Shown: in pieces, positions 49,457 to 64,000 of the stretch | Numbering within the stretch: the first letter of the stretch is position 1 | How the letters are laid out: the number at the start of each line of letters is the position of its first letter | Assembly (NCBI RefSeq): GCF_003627815.1 | Contig: NZ_CP032698.1 | Span: 2,356,001 to 2,420,000, forward strand | Length of the DNA: 64,000 nt | From: Streptomyces hundungensis | Lineage (GTDB): Bacteria; Actinomycetota; Actinomycetes; Streptomycetales; Streptomycetaceae | Reading direction: 5' to 3' | Position numbers and translations under genes: made by a program | The notes under the pieces: generated by a model | Told to the model about the DNA's origin: nothing | Database searches by the model: none | Seen by the model: the letters and a program-made list of their open reading frames with translations, nothing else

Positions 49457-52207
49457 TCAGGGAGTCTCCCCCCGGATCACCGCCAGCACTCCGTCGAGTT
49501 CGTCCGGTTTGACCAGGACGTCGCGCGCCTTGGAGCCCTCGCTCGGCCCGACGATGTTCCGCGACTCCATCAGGTCCATCAGCCGGCCCGCCTTGGCGAA
49601 GCCGACCCGGAGCTTGCGCTGGAGCATCGACGTCGAGCCGAACTGGGTGGAGACCACCAGCTCGGCGGCCTGGCACAGCAGGTCGAGGTCGTCGCCGATC
49701 TCCTCGTCGATCTCCTTCTTCTGCTTGGTCCCCACGGTGACGTCGTCCCGGAAGACGGGGGCCATCTGGTCCTTGCAGTGCTGGACCACGGCCTGGATCT
49801 CGCCCTCGGTGACGAAGGCGCCCTGGAGGCGGACCGGCTTGTTCGCGCCCATCGGCAGGAAGAGACCGTCGCCCTTGCCGATCAGCTTCTCGGCGCCCGG
49901 CTGGTCGAGGATGACCCGGCTGTCGGCGAGCGAGGAGGTGGCGAACGCGAGCCGCGAGGGGACGTTCGCCTTGATCAGGCCGGTGACGACATCGACCGAG
50001 GGCCGCTGGGTGGCAAGCACCAGGTGGATGCCGGCGGCGCGGGCGAGCTGGGTGATGCGGACGATCGCGTCCTCCACGTCACGCGGCGCGACCATCATCA
50101 GGTCGGCGAGCTCGTCCACGATCACCAGCAGGTACGGGTACGGCGTCAGCTCACGCTCGCTGCCCTCGGGCAGCTTCACCTTGCCGTTGCGGATGGCCTC
50201 GTTGAAGTCGTCGATGTGACGGAAGCCGAACGCGGCGAGGTCGTCGTAGCGCAGGTCCATCTCGCGCACGACCCACTGGAGCGCCTCGGCGGCCCGCTTC
50301 GGGTTGGTGATGATCGGCGTGATGAGGTGCGGAATGCCCTCGTACGCCGTCAGCTCCACCCGCTTGGGGTCGACGAGCACCATACGGACGTCCTCGGGGG
50401 TCGCCCGCACCATCACCGAGGTGATGAGGCAGTTGATGCACGAGGACTTTCCGGAACCGGTGGCTCCGGCCACCAGGACGTGCGGCATCTTGGCGAGGTT
50501 GGCCATGACATAGCCGCCCTCGACGTCCTTGCCGAGCGCCACCAGCATCGGATGGTCGTCCTCGGCCGCGTCCGCGAGGCGCAGCACGTCACCGAGGTTG
50601 ACCATCTCGCGGTCGGTGTTGGGGATCTCGATGCCCACGGCCGACTTACCCGGGATCGGGGAGATGATCCGCACGTCGGGGCTGGCGACGGCGTACGCGA
50701 TGTTCTTGGCGAGGGCGGTGATGCGCTCGACCTTGACGGCCGGCCCGAGCTCGACCTCGTAGCGCGTGACCGTCGGGCCGCGGGTGAAGCCGGTGACGTT
50801 CGCGTCGACCTTGAACTCCATGAAGACGTTCTGCAAGGAGGCGACGACCGCGTCGTTGGCGGCGCTGCGCGTCTTGCCGGGGCCGCCCTTCTCCAGGAGG
50901 TCGAGCGAGGGCAGCGCGTAGGTGATGTCCCCGGCGAGCTGGAGCTGTTCGGCGCGCGGCGGCAGCGGCTCGGTGGCCTCGCGCGGCGGCTTCGTCAGGT
51001 CCGGGACGACCGGGGGCGCGCCCGGTGTGGCCTTCGGCGCCTTGGGCGGCGCGGTCTCGGCGGCCCGGGCGGTCGGCAGCGGGGTGGGCTCCTTCTCCCG
51101 TTCGCCGGTGACGCCCTGCGTGAGGTCGGCGACGACGGGCGAGGGGGGCAGGCCGTTGAGGACGGCGCCGTCCAGGGCGGCGGCCGCTGCGGCGGCCACG
51201 TCGACGGGGTCGAGCCCGTTCTCGAACGCGGGCTGCACGGAGGACCGCCGGGGCTTGCGGCGCCGCGACAGCGCCTGCTCCTCGGCGTCTGCCGGGTCGT
51301 GCTCGACGGGGCCCACCGGGCGGCGCCGGGTGCGCGGGGCGGGCTCGGCCTCGCGCCACTCGTCGTCGTACAGCTCCTCCTCGGCCAGCTCGTGCGGGAG
51401 GGGTTCGATGACGCCGAGGCGGACGCCGAGCAGCCGCAGGCGTTGCGGGATGGCGTTGACCGGTGTCGCGGTGACCACGAGCAGACCGAAGACGGTGAGC
51501 AGGACCAGCATGGGTACGGCGAGCACGTCGCCCAGGGTGAATTCGAGCGGCTTGGACGCGGTCCAGCCGATCAGACCGCCCGCGTCCTGCATGGCGTCGG
51601 TGCCGTCGTTGCGGCCCGGTGAGCCGCACGCGATGTGGACCTGGCCGAGCACGCCGAGCACGAGGGCGGACAGACCGATGACGATCCGGCCGTTGGCCTC
51701 GGGTTTTTCGGGATAGAGGATGAGCCGGATCGCGATGGCGCCGAGCAGCAGCGGCACCACCACGTCGAGCCGGCCGAAGGCGCCGGTCACCAGCATCTGC
51801 ACGAGCTCTCCGACCGGTCCGCGCAGGTTGGACCAGGTGCCGGCTGCGACGATCAGCGCGAGGCCGAGCAGCAGCAGCGCGACGCCGTCCTTGCGGTGGG
51901 CGGGGTCGAGTCCCTTCGCGCCGCGTCCTATGCCGCGGAACAGCGCGCCGACCGCGTGGGCCGCGCCGAGCCAGACGGCGCGCGCGAGCCGGTACACGCC
52001 CCCGGTGGGGGACGCTGCGGCTTTGGGTGCGGGCCTTGCGGCGGCCGCCTTCTTCGCGGGCGCCCTCCTGGGGGCGGTCTTCTTGACGGGCGCTTTGGGG
52101 GCCGCGGCTTTCTTCGCGGGCGCGACCTTCTTCGCCGGGGTACGGCCGGTGCGCTTCGCGGTGCCCGCCGTGCCCTGGGAACCCTTGCCGGACGTACGTG
52201 AGGCCAT
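49457..52207 (-). CDS. ftsK: DNA translocase FtsK/SpoIIIE
   Basis: This 916-aa protein has a basic Ala/Lys/Pro-rich N-terminus, four or five membrane segments (ALLLLGLALIVAAGTW and later VPMLVLLTVFGLLVVTA), and a long Pro-rich linker. The motor domain carries Walker A AGATGSGKSSCIN near residue 590 and LVIVDELADLMM near residue 705. The C-terminal gamma winged helix follows (STSMLQRKLRVGFAKAGRLMDLM). It pumps chromosomes through sporulation septa. The start ATG 52207 is better placed than an upstream in-frame start. Confidence 0.96.
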   Translation of the reverse strand: MASRTSGKGSQGTAGTAKRTGRTPAKKVAPAKKAAAPKAPVKKTAPRRAPAKKAAAARPAPKAAASPTGGVYRLARAVWLGAAHAVGALFRGIGRGAKGLDPAHRKDGVALLLLGLALIVAAGTWSNLRGPVGELVQMLVTGAFGRLDVVVPLLLGAIAIRLILYPEKPEANGRIVIGLSALVLGVLGQVHIACGSPGRNDGTDAMQDAGGLIGWTASKPLEFTLGDVLAVPMLVLLTVFGLLVVTATPVNAIPQRLRLLGVRLGVIEPLPHELAEEELYDDEWREAEPAPRTRRRPVGPVEHDPADAEEQALSRRRKPRRSSVQPAFENGLDPVDVAAAAAAALDGAVLNGLPPSPVVADLTQGVTGEREKEPTPLPTARAAETAPPKAPKATPGAPPVVPDLTKPPREATEPLPPRAEQLQLAGDITYALPSLDLLEKGGPGKTRSAANDAVVASLQNVFMEFKVDANVTGFTRGPTVTRYEVELGPAVKVERITALAKNIAYAVASPDVRIISPIPGKSAVGIEIPNTDREMVNLGDVLRLADAAEDDHPMLVALGKDVEGGYVMANLAKMPHVLVAGATGSGKSSCINCLITSVMVRATPEDVRMVLVDPKRVELTAYEGIPHLITPIITNPKRAAEALQWVVREMDLRYDDLAAFGFRHIDDFNEAIRNGKVKLPEGSERELTPYPYLLVIVDELADLMMVAPRDVEDAIVRITQLARAAGIHLVLATQRPSVDVVTGLIKANVPSRLAFATSSLADSRVILDQPGAEKLIGKGDGLFLPMGANKPVRLQGAFVTEGEIQAVVQHCKDQMAPVFRDDVTVGTKQKKEIDEEIGDDLDLLCQAAELVVSTQFGSTSMLQRKLRVGFAKAGRLMDLMESRNIVGPSEGSKARDVLVKPDELDGVLAVIRGETP

Positions 52208-52353
52208 GGTGCTGAGGTTACCTGGGTCGGCGCCGGTGGACACGTGTGCCTACGGCTTCACCCGTCCGTGTCGTGCGCCCCACCCGTTGGGTGCCGTACG
52301 CACCAAGGGCGCTGACGCCACGTCAGGAGAACGCGGCGTCAGGTCCTGGGCCG

Positions 52354-53028
52354 TCAGTTCTGCGAGGGGAGGGTGGGCGCGCCGCCGGTGCCGGGCTCCA
52401 GGGCGTCCAACGCCCGCCGCAGGCCGGTGAGCTTGCGCTCCAGGTGGGCGGCGGTGGCGACCGCCACGGCGTCCGCCGAGTCGTCGTCGAGCTGCTTGGA
52501 CAGCGCCTCGGCCTGTTCCTCAACTGCCGCGAGCCGTGCGGAGAGTTCGGCGAGCAGGCCCGCCGACTCCTTGGCCGCGCCGCCCTGGGCGCCGCCCTCC
52601 AGCTGGAGCCGCAGCAGGGCCGCCTGCTCACGCAGTTGGCAGTTCTTCATGTACAGCTCGACGAAGACGGACACCTTGGCGCGCAGCACCCAGGGGTCGA
52701 ACGGCTTCGAGATGTAGTCCACGGCGCCCGCCGCGTAACCGCGGAAGGTGTGGTGGGGGCCGTGGTTGATGGCCGTGAGGAAGATGATCGGGATGTCCCG
52801 CGTGCGCTCGCGCCGCTTGATGTGCGCGGCGGTCTCGAACCCGTCCATTCCCGGCATTTGGACGTCCAGCAGAATGACCGCGAAATCGTCCGTAAGCAGC
52901 GCTTTGAGCGCTTCCTCCCCTGACGATGCCCGCACCAGTGTCTGATCGAGCGCAGAGAGGATGGCCTCCAGCGCCAGCAGATTCTCCGGCCGGTCATCGA
53001 CCAGGAGGATCTTGGCCTTCTGCACCAT
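52354..53028 (-). CDS. osaB: OsaB-like orphan response regulator
   Basis: This 224-aa protein has a receiver domain in residues 1-120, with DD at 11-12, the phosphorylated Asp at 55 (LLDVQMPG), Thr 85 and Lys 108 (YISKPFD). In place of a DNA-binding domain it has a helical coiled coil (LLAELSARLAAVEEQAEALSKQL). In S. coelicolor OsaB, encoded next to osaA, is required for development under osmotic stress. The hybrid kinase gene lies directly upstream in the same direction, consistent with signalling to OsaB. ATG 53028 gives a normal start. Confidence 0.88.
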   Translation of the reverse strand: MVQKAKILLVDDRPENLLALEAILSALDQTLVRASSGEEALKALLTDDFAVILLDVQMPGMDGFETAAHIKRRERTRDIPIIFLTAINHGPHHTFRGYAAGAVDYISKPFDPWVLRAKVSVFVELYMKNCQLREQAALLRLQLEGGAQGGAAKESAGLLAELSARLAAVEEQAEALSKQLDDDSADAVAVATAAHLERKLTGLRRALDALEPGTGGAPTLPSQN

Positions 53029-53274
53029 GGCCCGCCCTCCTCGTCCCGGCAGTGCACCGGGCGCCGCCCCAGGGGACGACTCCCTTGCGCCGCCCGCCCT
53101 TGTGCCGGTCATGGTAGCCGCACCCCGCCGGTCGCCACACCCTGTCACCGCGATGTCACTGTGCACGTAGCAGAAACGTAGTGGGAGACCAGAAGGTTCC
53201 CCGAATACCTTCGGCTCACACGCTCCCGGACACGGTCGGTCAGCACCGCCGCGGTGGTGCCGACCGACCGGCGT

Positions 53275-58800
<5,526 letters not shown>

Positions 58801-59070
58801 CGGGCTGTCTCCGGAAGCATGCCCAGTGTTTCACCATGGCCGAACCAGGCCATAACAGTTCGGCAGCTTCGCATATCCGTCCCCGCACACGGAGGGCGGA
58901 AACACTGGTGACCGGCATCCGCTCGGACGCTGAAGGTAAGTAACCTGGCTTCCGGCTGTCCAGCCGCCCCGGTCCGCCCGGCAAGAGGGCGGATCGTACC
59001 CTTTGACCGGTTTGGCACGGGGTGGGCGGCACCGAGGACGACCAGGGGACACCGGAGGGGGCGGGCCGAC

Positions 59071-61773
59071 GTGGGACTGTTGATTCCCGGAGGGCACGTT
59101 CCGGAGCCCCGGCAAGGAAATCCGGGCGTCGAGACGCGTACGAGGAGTTCTGTGATCACCGCGCGGGCGGCAGCCAGCTTCGACCCTGTCGGGCGGTCGG
59201 TCGCGATCGCCCGCGCCTTCGTCCGGGACACCCTCCAGGGCTGGGGGTACGCGGACGTCGTGGACGACGCCGTCGTCCTGACCAGCGAGCTCGTCACCAA
59301 CGCGGTGGTCCACGCCGGCACCAAGGCGGACGTCCTGTGCCTGCGCGCCGACGACGGCGTACGCGTCGAGGTCGCCGACCGCTACCCCGAACGTGAGGTT
59401 CCGCTCCTCGGCTCCCCCGCCGACATCGCCGGACCCGACCGCGAGAACGGCCGCGGCCTGCTGCTCTGCGCCGCCCTCGCCTCCCGCTGGGGCGTCGAGT
59501 ACACCCCGACCAGGAAGAACGTCTGGTTCCAACTCGACCTGCCCAACCGGGCGGTGGGCACCCGCTCGGCCGGTCCCGCCCTGCCGACCGCACTGCTGCC
59601 CGTCACCGACGGCCGGGTCCGGGTCGCGGTCGTACAGATCGACCGGGCCGGCGCGGTCCGCGCCTGGAACGAGGACGCCGAGGAACTCTTCGGCTACGCC
59701 GCCGAGCAGGTCACCGGCAAGGCGCTCACCGACTTCGCGGCCTGGCCGCACACCCCCGGCACCTCCACCGGCATCGTCGAGGCCCTCCAACTCTCGCGCT
59801 GGGAAGGCACATACGGGATAAGGGGCGCCGACGGCCGCGTCGTTCCGGTGTACGCCTCGCACCTGCGCGTCCGCGACACCGAGGGCGAGCCCTCCACGGT
59901 CTGTCTGCTGGTACGCGACGACGAGCGGGCGGTCCTCCAGACCCCGGTGCGCCCGCCCGCCGCCGACCCGGCCGCCCTGGGCGAGAACCGCAGCGCCGAC
60001 CCGTTCGAGGTCTTCATCGGCTCCCCCGCCCCCGACGACCTCGACGGCCTGCTCCAGCGCACCGTGGAGCGCGCCCGCGACATGCTGGACGGCGACTCGG
60101 CCTTCCTGCTCCTCGCCACCGACGACGAGACCGAGCTGGAGGTGCGGGCCACCACGGGCCTGCCCTCCGCCCGCCAGCGATTCGCCCGTGTCCCCGTCGA
60201 AGCCGGCACCGGCCGGTACGGCTCGGCGCGCATGCCCGCCGTCCACGAGGACCTCGCGGCGGTCCCCGGAGCCGTGCCGCTCCTGGACAGCACCGGCATG
60301 CGCTCCGTCGTCACCGTCCCGCTGAAGGTCGAGGGCCGCCTCACCGGCTCCCTCGGCGTCGCCGCCGAATCGCCTGGGCGCTACTCCAACGAGGAGGCCC
60401 TGCGCCTCCAGTTCGCCGCCGACCGGATCGCGCTCGCCGTCGAATCGGCCCGCCTGGGCGAGCTGGAACGCCTGCGCAGGGGCTCGTTGAGCTTCCTCGT
60501 CGAAGCCTCCGACCTGCTGGCCGGCACCCTGGACCGCGACCAGACGCTCGCCCTCATGGCCCAGATGACCGTTCCCACCCTGGCCACCTGGTGTGCCGTC
60601 TACACCATCGCCGACCAGGCCTCCGACCCGTACCTCTCCTATGTGCTCCACGAGGACGAGGAACGCATCGACGGCCTCAAGGCCCTGCTGTCCAAGATCA
60701 ACCCGCCGGAGCCCGTTCCCACCCCCGGAGCGCGCGTCTGGGCCGCGCCGGGCGAAGCCGCGCACCAGGCGGCGCTGCGCATCTCCATGCGCGACCTCGG
60801 CCGCAACGGCAGCCCGCACACCGGCGGCGGCCTCGGCACGACACTGTCGACGGCGGCCGCGGTCGGCGGCGAGACCGTCGTCCTGCCGCTCGTCGCCCGC
60901 AACCGCGTCATCGGCATGCTGACCCTGGGCAAGCCCTCGGACGACCACTTCCGCCAGGAGATCCTCGAACTCGCCGAGGACCTCTCCCGCCGCGCCGCCC
61001 TCGCCCTGGACAACGCAAGGCTGTACTCCGAGCGCATGGCCATCAGCCGCTCCCTCCAGCGCTCCCTGCTGCCGCCCGGCCTGCCCCAGATCCCGGGCGT
61101 CGAGGTGGAGGTCATCTACCGCGCCGCCGGCGAGGGCAACGAGGTGGGCGGCGACTTCTACGACCTCTTCCCCATCCGGGACGGGGCGTACGGCTTCGCC
61201 ATCGGCGACGTCTGCGGTACGGGCCCGGAGGCCGCCGCGGTCACCGGGCTCGCCCGGCACGCCCTGCGCCTGCTCGCCCGCGAGGGTTTCGGCGGGCCCG
61301 CCGTCCTGGAGCGCCTCAACGCGGCGATCCTCGACGAGGGCGCCCGCAGCCGCTTCCTGACGCTCCTGTACGGGGAGTTGTGGCCCCAGGAGGACGGCAG
61401 TGCCATCCTGAAGATCGTGTGTGCCGGCCACCCGCTCCCGCTGCGCCTGCGCCAGGACGGTTCGGTGGAGCCGGCCGCGGACCCGCAGCCCCTGTTGGGC
61501 GTGATGGACGACCTGGAGCTGTACGAGCAGACGATCACCCTCGACCCGGGCGACGTCCTGCTGTGCGTCACGGACGGCATCACCGAGCGCCGCGAGGGCA
61601 CGCGCATGCTCGGCGACGACGGTCTGGCCGATGTCCTCGCCACGTGCACGGGTCTGACGGCGGGCGCGGTCGCGGCCCGTGTCCTGCGAGCAGTCGAGCG
61701 GTTCGCCGCCGAACCGGCCTCCGACGACATGGCGATCCTGACCATGCGCATCCCCGAGCAGGACAAGCGATAA
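59071..61773 (+). CDS. osaC: OsaC-like multidomain phosphatase/anti-sigma protein
   Basis: This 900-aa protein is divergent from osaA. It has an RsbW-like ATPase domain (residues 35-160, with ELVTNAVVHAG and GRGLLL) and a PAS domain (190-285). Two GAF-like regions follow (about 310-455 and 490-640), then a PP2C SpoIIE/RsbU phosphatase (665-895, with GGDFYDLF and GDVCGTG). In S. coelicolor OsaC helps to switch off the osmotic stress sigma factor SigB. All three modules needed for a partner-switching role are intact. The ribosome site is weak, and a start further downstream (near ITARAAASFD) is possible. Confidence 0.9.
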   Translation: MGLLIPGGHVPEPRQGNPGVETRTRSSVITARAAASFDPVGRSVAIARAFVRDTLQGWGYADVVDDAVVLTSELVTNAVVHAGTKADVLCLRADDGVRVEVADRYPEREVPLLGSPADIAGPDRENGRGLLLCAALASRWGVEYTPTRKNVWFQLDLPNRAVGTRSAGPALPTALLPVTDGRVRVAVVQIDRAGAVRAWNEDAEELFGYAAEQVTGKALTDFAAWPHTPGTSTGIVEALQLSRWEGTYGIRGADGRVVPVYASHLRVRDTEGEPSTVCLLVRDDERAVLQTPVRPPAADPAALGENRSADPFEVFIGSPAPDDLDGLLQRTVERARDMLDGDSAFLLLATDDETELEVRATTGLPSARQRFARVPVEAGTGRYGSARMPAVHEDLAAVPGAVPLLDSTGMRSVVTVPLKVEGRLTGSLGVAAESPGRYSNEEALRLQFAADRIALAVESARLGELERLRRGSLSFLVEASDLLAGTLDRDQTLALMAQMTVPTLATWCAVYTIADQASDPYLSYVLHEDEERIDGLKALLSKINPPEPVPTPGARVWAAPGEAAHQAALRISMRDLGRNGSPHTGGGLGTTLSTAAAVGGETVVLPLVARNRVIGMLTLGKPSDDHFRQEILELAEDLSRRAALALDNARLYSERMAISRSLQRSLLPPGLPQIPGVEVEVIYRAAGEGNEVGGDFYDLFPIRDGAYGFAIGDVCGTGPEAAAVTGLARHALRLLAREGFGGPAVLERLNAAILDEGARSRFLTLLYGELWPQEDGSAILKIVCAGHPLPLRLRQDGSVEPAADPQPLLGVMDDLELYEQTITLDPGDVLLCVTDGITERREGTRMLGDDGLADVLATCTGLTAGAVAARVLRAVERFAAEPASDDMAILTMRIPEQDKR

Positions 61774-61787
61774 CCCCGAGGGGATAC

Positions 61788-61822
61788 GTGAAAGGCCCCG
61801 CCCAATGGGCGGGGCCTTTCAC
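61788..61822. terminator. Bidirectional terminator between osaC and tRNA-Thr
   Basis: The perfect 16-bp arms GTGAAAGGCCCCGCCC and GGGCGGGGCCTTTCAC enclose AAT. The stem ends in AAAGG/CCTTT on both sides, so it can serve osaC and the leftward tRNA transcript. Confidence 0.88.
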
Positions 61823-61826
61823 TTGC

Positions 61827-61902
61827 TGGAGCCCCCATGCGGAATCGAACCGCAGACCTTCTCCTTACCATGGAGACGCTCTACCGACTGAGCTATAGGG
61901 GC
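61827..61902 (-). tRNA. tRNA-Thr (anticodon GGT)
   Basis: A complete 76-nt cloverleaf on the minus strand, with acceptor stem GCCCCTA/TGGGGGC, anticodon stem TCTCC/GGAGA with loop ATGGTAA, T-stem TGCGG/CCGCA, and an encoded CCA end. The anticodon GGT reads ACC and ACU. Confidence 0.97.
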
Positions 61903-61991
61903 CGGTTGTTGTTTCGGGGTTTCCCCCTCACCAACGAGATAAAGCATACCCCGAACCAGACGGCGTTCCGAACCACGGTCACGCGTTCCGG

Positions 61992-62675
61992 CTATGCGGG
62001 TTGCAGCAGCCCGCCCAGTTCGTCGCAGACGGAGACCAACCGCCGCAATTCCGCGGGGGAAAGCCGGTCGAGCGGGGGCAGCGCGAGCGTCTCGTCCGCG
62101 GCCCGCTCGGTCTCCGCCAGCACAAGTCCGTCCCGCCGGAACTCCCGCATCCTGTGTACGGGAATGGGCACGGGCACCTCGCACCCGACCCCGCGCCGCC
62201 GCAACCACCGTGCGAGCGCGTCCCGATCGGGCCGGCCATTGCCGGGCACCCGCACGACATACCGCTGATAGCGATGGCCCTCGACGGGCACGGGGGTGCG
62301 CACCCCGACGAGCCGACGGTCCAAGTACCGCGCCCGCTCACGCCTTTGGGCGAGGTCACCGCCAGCCTCAGCACCATCCTGCTCTTCGACTTCGAGAAGC
62401 AACACCCCGTGTCCGGCGGCCAGTTCAGCGCAGGCGGCGGTGTCGGCCGGATGCCCGAAACGGTGGACGAGCACGACAGCGGCGGTCCTGGACGTGACGG
62501 CCCGGCCTATCGCGGCGGGGGCCAGACAGTAGGTCAGCGGATCTATGTCGGCGAACACCGGGGCGGCCCCGGCGGCGACGACAGCCCGGGCCAACTCGCC
62601 GGTGTCGTACGCCGGCACGATCACCTCGGCACCGTTCGCGACTCCGGCGGCCTTGAGCGCTCCTGTCATTCCCAT
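61992..62675 (-). CDS. DegT/DnrJ-like protein lacking the catalytic lysine region
   Basis: This 227-aa protein matches the start of DegT/DnrJ/EryC1 sugar aminotransferases (GALKAAGVANGAEVIVPAYDT, then PVFADIDPLTYCLAPAAIGRAVTSRTAAVVLVHRFG) and their final part (YQRYVVRVPG; PPLDRLSPAELRRLVSVC). The stretch that should hold the PLP-binding lysine is replaced by a short charged segment (LLEVEEQDGAEAGGDLAQRR). It is thus unlikely to be an aminotransferase and may be a regulatory or structural relative. It lies between the tRNA and the rRNA operon end. Confidence 0.82.
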   Translation of the reverse strand: MGMTGALKAAGVANGAEVIVPAYDTGELARAVVAAGAAPVFADIDPLTYCLAPAAIGRAVTSRTAAVVLVHRFGHPADTAACAELAAGHGVLLLEVEEQDGAEAGGDLAQRRERARYLDRRLVGVRTPVPVEGHRYQRYVVRVPGNGRPDRDALARWLRRRGVGCEVPVPIPVHRMREFRRDGLVLAETERAADETLALPPLDRLSPAELRRLVSVCDELGGLLQPA

Positions 62676-62722
62676 GACTGCGGATCGTCCCAGTGCCAGA
62701 TGAACGCCGGGTGAGCGGGCAC

Positions 62723-62768
62723 AAAAAAACGCTGGCCCCCGAACCGAAGTTCAGGGACCAGCGTTGAA
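62723..62768 (-). terminator. Terminator of the rRNA operon
   Basis: On the minus strand AACGCTGG-CCC-GAAC type arms pair around TTCG with minor bulges, followed by seven T residues. It lies six bases beyond the 5S gene. Confidence 0.85.
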
Positions 62769-62773
62769 AGATT

Positions 62774-62892
62774 GTTCGGCGGCGTCCTACTCTCCCACAG
62801 GGTCCCCCCTGAAGTACCATCGGCGCTGAAAGGCTTAGCTTCCGGGTTCGGAATGTAACCGGGCGTTTCCCTAACGCTATGACCACCGAAAC
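62774..62892 (-). rRNA. rrf: 5S ribosomal RNA
   Basis: About 119 nt on the minus strand, beginning GTTTCGGTGGTCATAGCG and containing CCGAACCCGGAAGCTAAG. Its ends pair (TTCGGTGG with CCGCCGAA). The sequence is close to known streptomycete 5S genes. Confidence 0.97.
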
Positions 62893-62984
62893 ACTATGAA
62901 GTTGAACTCAACCGGCACACACCCCAACAGGGGCATGCGGGAGTTCATTGCTTCAGAACAAACACAGTGGACGCGAGCAACTGA

Positions 62985-64000
<1,016 letters not shown>

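Overview
The window is a piece of a high-GC actinobacterial chromosome, almost certainly Streptomyces. The evidence is codon usage, an osaABC osmoadaptation cluster, clgR, an FtsK/RimO/PgsA/CinA block, DUF3046, and an rRNA operon with typical streptomycete 5S sequence. It falls into two parts.

Part one (1 to about 33,080) is the right-hand portion of an integrated siphophage. A rightward late module runs terS, terL, portal, scaffold, major capsid protein, four head-tail/tail connector genes, major tail protein, a tail assembly chaperone with a -1 frameshift, a 1934-aa tape measure protein with two wall-degrading domains, distal tail and hub proteins, five fibre/appendage genes, a small membrane protein, a CHAP/LysM endolysin and a holin. 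A leftward early module (23.6 to 31.6 kb) carries many small overlapping genes, among them a DUF3987-type P-loop-like protein, an extended Lsr2-like nucleoid protein, an ArdA antirestriction protein and several very small Cys-rich zinc-ribbon proteins. A 1.3-kb non-coding control region (31.57 to 32.86 kb) follows. No integrase or repressor is visible; the left end of the prophage lies outside the window.

Two dispersed sequence families tie the prophage together. Family A (AAGTTGGRATGTGA, ten copies) always points in the direction of local transcription, in both the late and early modules, and one copy is translated inside the tape measure gene. Family B (GAACTAACC, usually with a second half GGTTGGTAC after ten bases) clusters around the early control region and the ends of the early operon. 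Both look like operator, stoperator or transcript-signal systems of the phage, and I could not assign them to a described family.

The prophage appears to sit inside a host AI-2E family transporter gene. The host reading frame stops resembling the family after about residue 330 and runs in frame into a 63-codon phage gene that has its own ribosome binding site.

Part two (33.08 to 64 kb) is ordinary Streptomyces core: DUF3046, an alpha-toroid-like protein, AzlCD with an AraC regulator, the 1541-aa Lhr helicase, a nei gene broken by an apparent one-base deletion and followed by a 14-bp tandem repeat, an SDR, Dps, ClgR, CinA, PgsA, RimO, a RodZ-like protein and FtsK. It ends with the osmotic stress cluster osaB-osaA/osaC, a tRNA-Thr, a DegT-like protein lacking the catalytic region, and the end of an rRNA operon (5S and partial 23S, both on the minus strand).
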